Of a DNA stretch of 64,000 nucleotides, positions 46,501 to 57,093 are shown in pieces; the stretch's first letter is position 1, and each line of letters starts with the position of its first letter. Source of the DNA: Tetraselmis striata. Lineage: Eukaryota; Chlorophyta; Chlorodendrophyceae; Chlorodendrales; Chlorodendraceae. The notes below the pieces were generated by a model that saw only the letters and a program-made list of their open reading frames with translations, was not told where the DNA came from and did not search any database. The DNA is taken from NCBI GenBank assembly GCA_006384855.1, contig VCJN01003563.1, positions 1 through 64,000 of the forward strand, in the 5' to 3' direction. The position numbers and the translations under genes were made by a program.

Positions 46501-48135
46501 TACACTGACTCGAGATTGCTCACCACTGCTTGCAGTTCTTTATCCATCGCATAATGGTCTCAATCCCAGCGGTTGATATCTATCTGGTGGTGACGTGCAG
46601 CTTAATTCCCAACAAACAATCTCTGCCTGACATGTCGTTGCATCACAACATAGCCTGGCTTTTCTCCCCCTGATAATCGATGGCCGCAAGCCCCCTTTAC
46701 ATGTACGGTAAGGAAGGTCGGCCTGCGGGGGCAATGCCATGCCAGCGGAGCAGATACCCACAGCCACCGTCGAATGCTAATTGCCTTTACGAGCCTGGCA
46801 CGAGGCACAGCCCAGGCCTCATCGGACCAGCCGGAGGCGTCAGCCCAGTGGGCGCTAATCTCCGTATGGGTGCAATATTGGCGTGTGCGGTATGGTACAA
46901 CAGTGCGTCAATGACACGTGCTTTATTAGGAGGTACTTCATGATTCTGAACTCCACAATTCCGCAATTGTTTCAAATGCATGCGGAAGATTGTCTTTTAT
47001 ATCTTAAGATTGTCTTCAGTACACGATGTTCAGGCAGTGACAGAACATGCACTATCTCGGTGCCCGATTGCCTGTGCAAGGATGGCCATGTGCCTAGCGG
47101 GAGACTGGGAACGGACGGGGAGGGGGGGGGGGGGGGGGGGGCGCACCCTGAGCTCCCGGAGGTCGCGGGAGGTGTAGAAGAGCGGCGTGTCAAAGTGGGT
47201 CGGCAGCGCGGCAATGTAAGGCGCCAGCGGGGAGGCGCTCCCCCGGAGGCGCTCCAGCACGAGGTGGAGCATCACCACCCCCGCCTCATCCACCACCCCC
47301 GCCTCCACCAGCTCCGCCAGCGGCCTGCCGTGCTGCTGCAGAGCCGCTTGCGCCGTAACAGCGCCTGACACGGGAAAGGTGGCCACCAGCTGCCGCCGGG
47401 GCTTCGCCCCCAGCCAGCCCAGCCAGCCGCCACCAGTGCTGCCGCTGCGCCTGGGAAGTGCCTGCCCGGTGGCGTACACCCCAAGACCCGTGGCTGACTT
47501 GGTGCCATCCTCCGCCTGCGGCAGCGAGAGCACACATCATACCCACATCACGCAATGCCGGGACCCTCCCCCCCCTTCTGGATCCGAAAGATTCCAGCCG
47601 GCAGCCCCATCACATCCGCGTGCCACTGCTAGTAGTAGGATTCCCCGCGCAGGTAGTAGCAGGTGTTGGCGCACGGGTGACCCCCCGGCTCTCTTGGCGC
47701 CCACATACTACATGGCGGTGCATGCTGCCCCGTCTCCCTACGCCACACACCATTCACGCGCGCTGCCTTCCCCATCAATGGACACCTCAGCCATTTTGTC
47801 CCCCCTTCCGGCGTAGGTAGCGCCCCGGATCCCGTAAAGTCGCCAGCCTCTGGAGCGGCCAGTTGATTTGAATGATGGTTACTGGGCGTCATGCCCTCAC
47901 GGACCGCTGCAATGGAGATGCCCGCCACGTTGCACCCGCGCGCCTGCAGCCAGCCCAGCAGCTCCTGCACACGGTCCTTGCTGCTCCGCGCCTCTGCTGT
48001 TGACGCAGGGGACTGCGCCTCTGCCGGAGGACTGAACAGCGCCGCCCTGCAGTATGTGTTGCCAGCATGGCTTAGATGCGCAGCCAGAGGTGTTCCCAGC
48101 AGCGTAGTGCAACCGGCGCTGCTCTTGCGGACCAT
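43581..48135 (-). CDS. SET-domain protein lysine methyltransferase, Rubisco LSMT / SETD6-like
   Basis: Probably methylates lysine of a target protein, perhaps in the plastid. Exons (high to low): 48135-47905, 47515-47147, 46352-46222, 46127-45941, about 45815-45714, 45229-45153, 44972-44669, 43718-43581. The N-terminus (MVRKSSAGCTTLLGTPLAAH) is Ser/Ala/Thr-rich, like a transit peptide (inference). Then come RVQELLGWLQARGCNVAGIS, GLGVYATGQAL, PTHFDTPLFYTSRDLREL, DDLMWAYSVYWSRAL, VPGLDFCNHSSAANALW (the NH motif binding AdoMet), and AISYGDKSNEELLFAYG followed by NPHDRL, all typical of this class. The Rubisco-LSMT substrate-binding domain follows (VLSTLVRLLEMRVEALEGEE, ALVYRAAQKRMAREYL). Exon 44972-44669 has 304 nt, although its neighbours demand a multiple of three, so it contains a frameshift; the junction near 45941/45815 is also unresolved. 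Confidence 0.82.
44220..44264 (+). repeat. 45-bp string identical to 18938-18982
   Basis: CCGTACGGCAATAAAGCTCA through CGACGCTTCGCTG lies within the large SET intron (43719-44668). At 18.9 kb the same string forms the right side of a TIR-like pair. Confidence 0.85.
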
Positions 48136-49537
48136 GGTGGAGGGGGCTGGGGGGAGGGAGAGAGGTCCTGACCCAACCACAGTTCCCATGAGCGCCGTAG
48201 CGGCGCCAGCGATCTGCCACCCTCTTCCCTGGCCGTCCTTGGCGCGTGCATGAACATCATGTTCAGCGCACGTGCTGAGCGCTGCGACGTGCTGGCCTGA
48301 GCCACCTCCACCGTGGACCTGCAAAATAGGCCAAGGCAGCGTCAGGGCAGCATCATCCCTAAGGTCTCGCGATACAGAACCAGGCAGGTGCCTATCGGGC
48401 GCCGATTTGGCTCGTGTGGAGCAGGTGGGCAGGGGGGGGGGGGGGGGGGGGGGGGGGGGGAATTGGTCTGTGTGTGCTAGGATTGGGGAGCATGGTCGCG
48501 AAGCGCACGATTGCGGGGAGGGGGTACATCCGCCATGGATGTAGGAGTAAACCTTGCCCGTGAAAACGGGAAATGAGGCCGATATGGGGCCGTTTCCTTG
48601 GCCACATCGCGCGTGGGTCCGCGACCGACACGGGCCATGGAGGAGCGGGAGGGCAACCGTCGCCGAGAGGTGAGCAGGCAGCAGAGCGGTCGTCACGAAC
48701 AACGAAAGACGCACTCCGCGCCGCGTGGGTTTGCATAGCTTTAAAGTAAGTGGTCAGCGCACCAGGAACGGCACACCCATGCTGGTGTTGCAGGGCACGG
48801 CAGCACGGCGGCCGGTGGGCGCCAGGCAGCGAGGGTGACGGCGCAGCGCAGCAGCGATGGTGAAGACCGATGAGGCGATCGCAGCCACAGCTGTTCGGCC
48901 CGCCATGTCGGCCAGTTCCTCCCGAATATTTCGCAACACTCTTGCACTGAGTCCGGCGGGAAGCCTCGCGGGAAACTCTGATGGGGCTTAGCGGGGAAGC
49001 CTGCCGTGGCAGGGTATGCGTTGCTGGCCGCTTGGCCACGTTCGAGGAGCGCAGAGGCGGAGCAGGCAAGAAAGGCGGAGTCGGGAAATCAGCGCGGGGC
49101 AGGCAGGCGCGCGCAATCATCATGTTGATATATATCCCTGTTTCCTGATGAATTCGTCGTCGCGGCAAAAACCCACAGCGCATTATTAAAATGTCGGAAT
49201 AGTTTGCACAATAAATGACCAGCTTTATCGGAGCAAATTTTGCATGCGGCGAAATTTCCCAAAAACCCTCCGGCGAAGTTTGTAGACCTTTCGAAAACGT
49301 GTATTGGGAATCTGTCATATTACAGGGCAATTTTGACATTTCCTTATCCCGCCCCGCTTGGCAAGGCCAAGTACGGCGTATATGTACTGCAAACCTGTGT
49401 CTTCCGGGCATAACATTACCATCCGTTATAATTCCATGACCCCATCTGTGGTTTTTCACATGCCTAAAGGTGCCGAACATACGTATCGAACCGGGCATGA
49501 TTATTATGATTACGAAATCACCTAACAATTTGTAATT
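48136..49537. other. Upstream of the SET gene, no gene seen
   Basis: Contains a G run of 29 nt (48432-48460) and no recognisable coding sequence. Long minus-strand open frames here are GC-rich chance frames extended from the first SET exon. Confidence 0.45.
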
Positions 49538-50210
49538 ATTATTACATGAGGGCTTTCACAAAAGCGCACTAGAAACAGAACTAACAGCAACTATGAAAGG
49601 TTGCCAGCAAAAGAGAGACATCAGCCTGAAACCAAGATCGAGCAGGAGGACAGGGAGCCAAGAACCAAGAAGGAGCCAAGGGAGTCACTTAGCTGCCAAG
49701 AAATAACCAAAGGGACCCCCGCCCCGGGGCAGGCTATCAGCCGCGGCGAGGACGCTTGCAGCCAATGACCCGGGTCATAGCAACACACGCCGACGAGCGA
49801 CGCGACGCAGGCGCAGGAGCACCATCACGTGCCGCACGCGCGGCCGCGACCCCGCCAAGAACGTTGTATGCATGTGCCATGTTGATGAGCAAGGAGAAAC
49901 GGCGGCGCCACGCAGACAAGAGCTGGCCGATTTTTTGGCCGCCCAGTGTGTGTGTAGCTAGCTTTCACGAGCTCCACCAAGAAAGCCTCGGCGTGCGGGG
50001 CCAGCGAGCCAAACTCGGAAACGGCGAAAGGAACAAAGCGAAGCATGCCGGCGGCGTTTCGGACACCCTCGTCATGCTTCTGGATTTTGTGGCGCTCTGC
50101 AGCCCGCAAAGCAGTCGTTGGATCCGGGCTTGACACGCCGAGGATCGGGGCAATGGTGGTATCGACAGCAACCGTGTTTCCGCGGATACCGCCATACCCA
50201 AATCATTTGA
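49538..50210 (-). mobile_element. 5'-truncated copy of the 22.7-26.2 kb LINE
   Basis: Closely similar to 22713-23480: the coding part reads PTTALRAAERHKIQKHDEGV, GMLRFVPFAVSEFGSLAPHA and FLVELVKASYTHTG, followed by the same 3' UTR and an end at GTGAAAGCCCTCATGTAATA. Only the C-terminal third is present, as expected for a 5'-truncated insertion. Frame changes are present downstream of the conserved block. Confidence 0.85.
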
Positions 50211-50250
50211 CAATTTGACGGAACGCTTTTCAAACATACACCGTGTAAGC

Positions 50251-50945
50251 TTCCCCTATAGTGAACAATTGCTATAGTGAACCTACCCCTATGGTAAATG
50301 GGGGGGTCCCGAATGGGGTTCCCTACCTCTATAGTGAACCACCCGTACTTGACGCTAGTGTAAAGACCGCCGGCTGCGGTGGCGGCGTGCACGGCGCGGC
50401 TCTAGACAACCGTACTGCACTGTCACAGTGTTGGCGGCACATATTCGTTGCATGCACAGTCGATGCTGCCACCATAACAACGCAAGTCTCGCCGCCATGG
50501 CGGAACCCGCTCAGCGCTGCTGCTATGCCATGCACTGCGTAGTTGCCGCCAGAGGAGAACCCGGTGGGCTAGAGCTAAAAGAGTGTGGTGTAGTGGGTTG
50601 CACCACAGTGCTGCCCCGCGTGTGGCGTCGTGTGCCAGGGCCAAGTTTCCCGTCGAAGTATAGTGATGCGTGATTGGGTAGAAAGGGTGCAACCCACGGA
50701 TGACAACCCGCATCCCTCTCCGCCGGCATGGGGTGCTATTTGATGTAACACAAGAAAGGGCTCCAAGGTGTTTTAAGGACAGTCGCTCGCCCCACCACAA
50801 TCAAGGTTATCCGTCTGTCACTACCTTCAAAGTGAAAATCCTACCCCTATAGTGGACATTTCACTGTAGAGGTAGGCAGCCGGAAGGCTACCCCGATAGT
50901 GAACCTACCCCTATAGTGAACAGGAGGGGGGGGGGGGGGGGGGGA

Positions 50946-50982
<37 letters not shown>

Positions 50983-51000
50983 TATTCACTATAGGGGTAG
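50251..51000. repeat. Cluster of CTACCCCTATAGTGAAC motifs around a G-rich core
   Basis: Plus-strand copies or near copies lie at 50253, 50270, 50285, 50325, 50841, 50888 and 50905, with one inverted copy at 50984-51000 (TTCACTATAGGGGTAG). Long G runs (50927-50944 and 50949-50981) precede the inverted copy. The outermost direct and inverted copies would bound a ~750-bp block, possibly a TIR element with subterminal repeats. No transposase is present. Confidence 0.6.
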
Positions 51001-51011
51001 TGTCACTGTAC

Positions 51012-51634
51012 CCTGAGTAAAACCTGGGAAAGCTGCACAGGTGACCCGGGTACATAGAACATTCTGGACACTGCTAATGCGGCCACTGATGACATCACAT
51101 GCCGCTCGGTAAAATGGGCATTATTTTCCGCAGCACACCACTACTTGCATTTAATTCTTCACAACTCCTCAACCAACCGACTCTATGTCGACTCACACAC
51201 AATCGTAGCGAGACCATGTTGTCAAGCAACTAGTATCAGGATACATTTCGTAGGTTTTCTTCAAGTTGAGAAAAGACCTATAGGCTATTGGGACTCAAGT
51301 ACTTTCATAGCTATATTATTCCACATTTTGGGCGCTTTCTCGTCCCAATTCTCATCGCGCCAGGGTTTATACCAAATGTAGCGGGATACTAGTCTCAGAG
51401 ACCATATATTTTCAACTACTATATCCCGCTATACGGTTGTGTGTGAGTTTACAGAGAGTCGGTTGGCTGAGGAGCTGTGAAGAATGGATTAGAAGTGGTG
51501 TGCTGCGGAGATGAATGTTTGTGGAATACCGAGCGGCAGCTCATGTCGTCAGTGCCCGCAGCAACAATGTCCGGAATGTTCCATGTACCTACCTGGGTCA
51601 CCGGTGCAGATTTACAAGGTTTTACTCATGTTAT
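51012..51634. mobile_element. Long near-palindromic foldback element (~620 bp)
   Basis: The left arm (51012-51214) and right arm (51425-51634) are inverted complements over about 200 bp with scattered mismatches and small gaps. Anchors on both sides: GAGTAAAACCT, GTGACCC-GGTA, GAACATTC-GGACA, GCCGCTCGGTA, CCGCAGCACACCACT, ATTCTTCACA, CCAACCGACTCT and ACTCACACACAA. The ~210-bp loop contains a second smaller hairpin (about 51378-51433; GCGGGATA against TATCCCGC). No coding sequence or clear target duplication was seen. Confidence 0.82.
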
Positions 51635-51891
51635 TATCATCCCCTTACATTTCTCCCCGCGCCAAAATATCGGATGGTGGTGTGGCATATGAAAAGAAAA
51701 GCTGCGCTAGAAAACTGCTGCGCCAACAACATGGCGCAACAATTGTTGATTTAGTTGGAGTTGGTTGAAAAAGGGTCGGAAACTTGCGTTGTTTTCTAAC
51801 ATAGTTCTACTCAGCCATTGAGAAGGATTAAATTTCGGTGTCAACATGTGCAATTGCTGAATAATATTGGCATATTGAACCGAAACAAAGA

Positions 51892-51976
51892 TACCTAGTG
51901 ATTTGCCTACTACCTAGTGATTTCGGACAAGTTACCTAGTGATTTCGGACAAGATACCTAGTGATTTCGGACAAGT
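51892..51976 (+). repeat. 22-bp tandem repeat, about four copies
   Basis: Copies start TACCTAGTGATTTCGGACAA at 51911, 51933 and 51955 (nearly identical), with a shorter variant at 51892. Confidence 0.92.
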
Positions 51977-53434
51977 TACGGTACTTTACTTTAAAACGCA
52001 AGCCCAAACCATGGGCATATAGCCGCCGCATGTATTGTGCAACTTTGCAATCCAAAATTTGGACTAAAACATGGTCATCTGTGTGACCTCCCTGTCTATC
52101 AAAAGATCATTTGTTCGTGTGACCTCTGCCAATCAAAGGACGTATCGTGGTGGCCGAAACTACTATTTTCCGGCTTTTGGTTTGGAACCTCGGCGGCCGT
52201 TGTTGGTGCAACAGTGGCGGCCGCCTCGCCACGACCCTTTGCCCGACAACACTGGCATCGTCACGGGCCGGCGCATGCTTTAAAAACTTCTACACTGGCC
52301 AACCCGCTCCCGACTACCCGGCCCTTAACCTCCGACCTCACGAGATGATGTCCGCCGGGGGGCAGACCCGCCATTTGGCACGATGTATGCCTTTCGTGGT
52401 GTCATCGTGGGACTGCGACTTGCGAGCTCACGGGCGGCGGTCGTCGTTGGTGCAACAAAAGCGGCCGCGCCGCCACACCTCGCGAAGCGAGGCCCGAGAC
52501 GACTACTTGTGACGTCGGCATGTCTTCTACAACATCGTTGGCAACCGACCCTGACACACATTAAGTCCGGGACGGCACGGTCACACTAGGTCCTTTGTGC
52601 CCGTGCCCATTGCGTTCTGCGTGTCCACTGCCGTCCTCATGCGAGACAGCATGCCGTTGGTGATAGCAGTGGGCGTGTAGTGCCGTCGTCGCGCGGCGTA
52701 TCGTGTCCACCCCTAGTATTTGAAATTCGAAATATCATCTTGCAATTTAATTCCCGCGTGGTCTTTGATGCCACACATGCGAAATGCCTTACAACCCGGC
52801 GGTGCGAACCCGCAAAAGATCCACTATGTGATTAGTGCCTTAGTGCGTATGTAGCGAGCAGCCCTCTGAAGGGCAGGTCCCTAATCCGTCTCTTTTTCAT
52901 TTTCCGCATTGATTTATGTAATCCCCCTCCCGGACGTAGTATGAATTGGCATGCATACTACGGTGCGCGCGGCGCCATTTCTCCTGGCACGATCGCCGAC
53001 TCATCGTTTCGCACGCGCAAGCTGTCCGGGTAGTTCGGGTCATGCTCCAAATGAATTCAAATGGTGCGGGTTTGCACGCCTAAAATGACCGCGGTAGGCG
53101 ACTCGAAAGCCACCACGAATTTACGCGCGCCCCGGATCGTAGCGGTATCTGCACAACCATGAGGGCCGTCTCACCTTTGGGCCATGAGCGTCGGAGGTCG
53201 AAGGAGTGGGGGTAGGCGTCCGGGGTCTAGGCCCTCGTCGGCCATGAGCTGCCGGACAGCCGCGATGCGCGTCTTTCCTGTGTTTCCGCGGTTGAATCGA
53301 TAGTCGAGAGCCCCAGCCACTGCCCGTGCCAGCTCCTCCTCCGACGGGGCGGACGCGCCGGCGATCGAAGCCAGAGAGCGGGAAGCAACATTATATAGAT
53401 AACGTACCGGAAGAAGTCTCTGCCGGCATGCTCC
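51977..53434. other. Gene-free stretch with the left member of a ~120-bp direct repeat
   Basis: About 52598-52712 is similar to 54721-54844; both end with TGCCGTCGTCGCGCGGCG or a close variant, then GTGTCCACCCCT. Otherwise no recognisable feature. Confidence 0.5.
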
Positions 53435-54056
53435 TCAATTGTGGCCGCCGGCCTCCGCGCCGAGCCGCTCGCCACTCACGCGGAATCGCCGCTCACTACC
53501 GCCCCGATAGCCGGGGACGCAGAGCAAGGAGTCCTCAGATAAGCGGCAAGCTCTGCCTTGTTGCGCGGAGGCAAGCTCCGTTCGGGCAGACGTATTGCAC
53601 ATCCGGGTCTTCGAGATGTGCTTGACCTCCAACAACTCTAGCAAAGCTTCTGAGGGCAAGCTGACCTCGTTTGGGGGCCGGTTGTTGGGGTCGTCGTAGT
53701 CCCATGCTCGGCTCGCCGCGTCGCGGATGGTCTCCTCCATCTCCAGTGTCTCGCCGCCCCCTAACTAGACCTCTCGCCTGAAAAGGGCTCGAGAAGGATG
53801 CCAATCAGGTCTAGGGTGATCTCGTCCCCAATGAGGCCCGATACATGCGGCTGTCGAGCCACACGACGTGGGGCAAGCGTTCGATGTCGTCCGACATCTC
53901 CTCCGCCGAGTTGACGCGGGGCTGAATCGGGAGCTGGTGCAAGTCGAGGAGCATCTCCGATGACAGAGCCGTCCACTCGTCCGCAAGTCGCATCATGAGC
54001 ACCCGGCGGGGGTCCGCGCGCGGTAGCTCTAGCTTCACGATCCCGCGAGTGGTCAT
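53435..54056 (-). pseudogene. Decayed ORF of unknown function, minus strand
   Basis: The reading from ATG 54056 (MTTRGIVKLELPRADPRRVL, then MMRLADEWTALSSEMLLDLH) shifts frame near 53840 to GDEITLDLIGILLEPFSGER, ends at a stop near 53761, and seems to resume as MEETIRDAASRAWDYDDPNN and LPSEALLELLEVKHISK. The acidic, non-repetitive composition looks like former coding sequence. I do not recognise the family. It lies between the two members of a ~120-bp direct repeat, so it may be the interior of a decayed element. Confidence 0.45.
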
Positions 54057-54844
54057 GCAACGAGGCTATCTAGACCCTGGCGCGGCCTAGGTGACAGGGT
54101 CGGGCGTGGTTTATAGCAGATACGGAGCTATCCGGCCGCTGGGCCGAAGCATCCACATTTGGTGGTCTACGCCGCTAGCCGCCGCTCCGTGTCACTGCGG
54201 CAGGCTCCGTCGATCGGGTGGCCGGCGGCCCGCACCGCATCGTTGAGGAGCAGCGTCACGGTAGTGTGGGATTCTCGGTATCCTCTACGCTCGCCCATCA
54301 CCGCCACTGTGCCGGACGAGCCGGTGGGCGCAGGTTGCGCGGCGGGGGCCGCGGGGCAGTAGCACCTGGAAAGTTCGGGCGAGGCAAGGGTTTAAGGTTC
54401 TGAATATCGCGAGTTCTGGCCACATTGCTAGCCTACGAAAGGCCAGCGCGACCGGCGCTAGGGTGACTTGCATGTCTTAGCCCATTGCGGCTTGGGCGAT
54501 GGGGTATCAGCAATGTGTGACGGCGTGATGCCGACGGCTGAGTTGCGGGTCGGTGGTGGGTGAGCCATGCCGGCGGGTAGGACTCGAGAGGTCTACCCCC
54601 GTTGACTTTATCCACGGGGTGTACAAAACGAGAGTCGAGAAATACTATCTAAACACCGGAAAAACGGCGGAGAAGTATGAAGTATGATGTCTGGTACGGC
54701 ATGGCCTCACTATCCATTATGCCCGTATCCCACTGCGATGTGTGTTTCCGGTGCCGCCCCGCATGTGAAACAGCGTGATGACCGTCCTTGGTGATAGCAG
54801 CGGCCGTGCAGCGCCGTCGTCGCGCGGCGCCACGTGTCCACCCC

Positions 54845-57093
54845 TCGATCGGAATGTGCATCACCGTCGGAACATGTGCATGGTTAACGTCACGTCGCAA
54901 TAAAACGTACCGTACTTCACATGAATGTACGCGGAGCGCTCGCGCGGCCGCGCGCGCAGCCCGTACTCGTCCTACATGTACCGCTGTGCTCGGCATTTGT
55001 CGTCAACATGCCCGCTCCTATTGATGACCTACAGCTCATGTTCGTGTCGCGCGCCTCCACGGCGCGCGGCAAATACGGCATGGCGCCGTCGGGAGATGGC
55101 TCCTTAAAATTTTGCACCGCGTCCGGCCCACATTATTTCCCGCGGAAACCCGTACCATACTGCGAACCCCCCCGAAATTGTTATATTGCTATGCGATTCG
55201 GCCAGTTGTACAGCACGCTGCACATGCATGCGGCAGTAGCGCGACGCGCACGTCGCGCGGCCAATCGCTCGAGCTCAATCCCCTACCCAACCCACGACTA
55301 TCAACCCGCCCCGCGACACCGAGAACGCATGTGCCCCCAACAAGACCTCAATGCGCGGCGATGGTGGGCGGGTCGCGACCGCCGCGGCCGCACATGCGGC
55401 GTGCTGCGGGCGAATCTCCGTGGGGATCCCGCAACCAACAATTTGCGCGCCAAACCACCCACTAAACTTCCCCTAGGTGCCGCTGGCTCGGTCGAACGAG
55501 TTGGGCATGTCGTAAGTTGTATGGACCCTCAAATCCGAGTAGGCTAAGTTTCTGTCCATGCAGATTTTGCTCTAGTGGCGTAATATGTTGTCAGAAAAAA
55601 TCACGATTCAATGATGGTGGGAGATCTGTGGGTCAAAACCGACACGCGCAACGACTTACGTCTCGGCCGCAGTCCCGGGGCACCCACGGGCTGCAAGCCG
55701 GCCACTACCGCATGGGAGCCTCGGGAAGGGTTAGTGATAGGCCTACGCCTGCGGCGGCAGCAATATATAGCCAACAACGACTCGGAAGAGGGCGGAGGGG
55801 TCCAAGCGAGCTAGTCTCGATCGTGCGGCGGCGCGGTGGGGCACCCTCGCCAATATAGCGCTGGCTCATCGCGGACCGCGGTCCGGCCGGCCCGCGATGA
55901 GGCAGCAGCGCGAGACCGAGACGTGTGCACGGTATATGTGTGTGGAAGGGGTGTGGGTGGAGTTGGGTGCGATATGGAGGCTAGATGAGCCGTTGCTAGC
56001 ACGTTCCGTTCGGGGGGGGGGGGGGCGGGGGGGGGGGGGCGCAACTGCCTCGGCTTCCCCTTAACCGCGCGCACGGGGGAAGAGGTAGGGTGAGCTGGCG
56101 CCATATCACGCCGGCCGGTTGCTCCTATAGACCTATACACCGTCGTATCGGCGTCACGTGGTCGTTAGGTGAGTTTTGCCCGGCATGAGCCCATATAGGG
56201 CGTGGAGTGTGTGATTGTCGGCGGTATTATGCCGTGTTGTGTGGGCGGCGCTGCGGACTACTAGTATTGCTATTGCTACCATGCCCACTTTGCGTGTAGA
56301 CTATATGCGATAGTCGTATTGCTGGCGGCACGTCGCGCGCGGGTCGATAATCCGGATTTATTCGCACTACGAACTATACGAGCTATACTAACTACGAACT
56401 ATATATAATACGGGTTAACGCGGGAAGTGATGTGTCTTATGTCGCTCCGACGTTCGCCGGCGCCAACATCTCCCATTCGCGTCTGCTCTACGCATGCGCC
56501 TTGATCGAGGTTCATGTATGTACATCCTCTCAGCGCGAGACTCCTCAATCTGCAACCCAACACATCTTCCGCCTATGTCTGGTCGGCACGGCTGCCGACC
56601 GGTGATTTACCCACGCTCGCATACGTAAACGAACCGCGTTCGAGCCTGGCAAAACCTGACTCGATTGCATGTTTGAAATGTTCGATACCTATTTTGGGGT
56701 TTCCCAACAATGTTAGCTGTCCTAGTGCAACCCGTGCGGTCTGGTTGTGGTTTCAACCGCCAGTTAACTTACCGGTACTACAATAATGTCTCAATACATG
56801 CTGCCCCATCGCCCGTAGTGGGCCCTGCATTCCCGGCCGGGGAGCTAGTTCGGAAAGCCACCACCAGTTTGCTTGCCATCTTCAAGCTCGACGCTTTCGG
56901 CAGTAGCGCCCTCCCGTTCTTCGTTTCCGCCTTGCATGCCCCTCCTCTGCCCAACCCCATTTTTCCCTGTTGAGCCTTCCTAGCCGTAAAATGGTGCTTC
57001 TTCAGTGTAAAAAGCCTCCGAACCATGTTTGGCAGAACCAGACTCGATTTGAACTTCCAGGAGATGCGTTACATAAATGCAGCTAGCTTTTTA
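54845..57093. other. No supported gene
   Basis: A 208-codon open frame at 54921-55547 and shorter ones at 56514-56973 show no recognisable motif and no supporting exon structure. A G-rich run lies at about 56012-56039. Confidence 0.45.

Noticed and set aside
51892-51976. Possible CRISPR-like array
   Set aside because: Units are contiguous without spacers, and the genome is eukaryotic.
54921-55547. 208-codon open frame on the plus strand
   Set aside because: No recognisable motif, Arg/Pro-rich chance composition in GC-rich DNA, no splice or neighbour support.
6110-56040. G/C homopolymers as pure assembly or base-calling artefacts
   Set aside because: Not fully excluded, but their fixed position next to splice donors, sense-strand bias in the kinesin gene and interrupted forms (C19-T-C8-T-C19) are not expected of random artefacts; exact lengths should be treated with caution.
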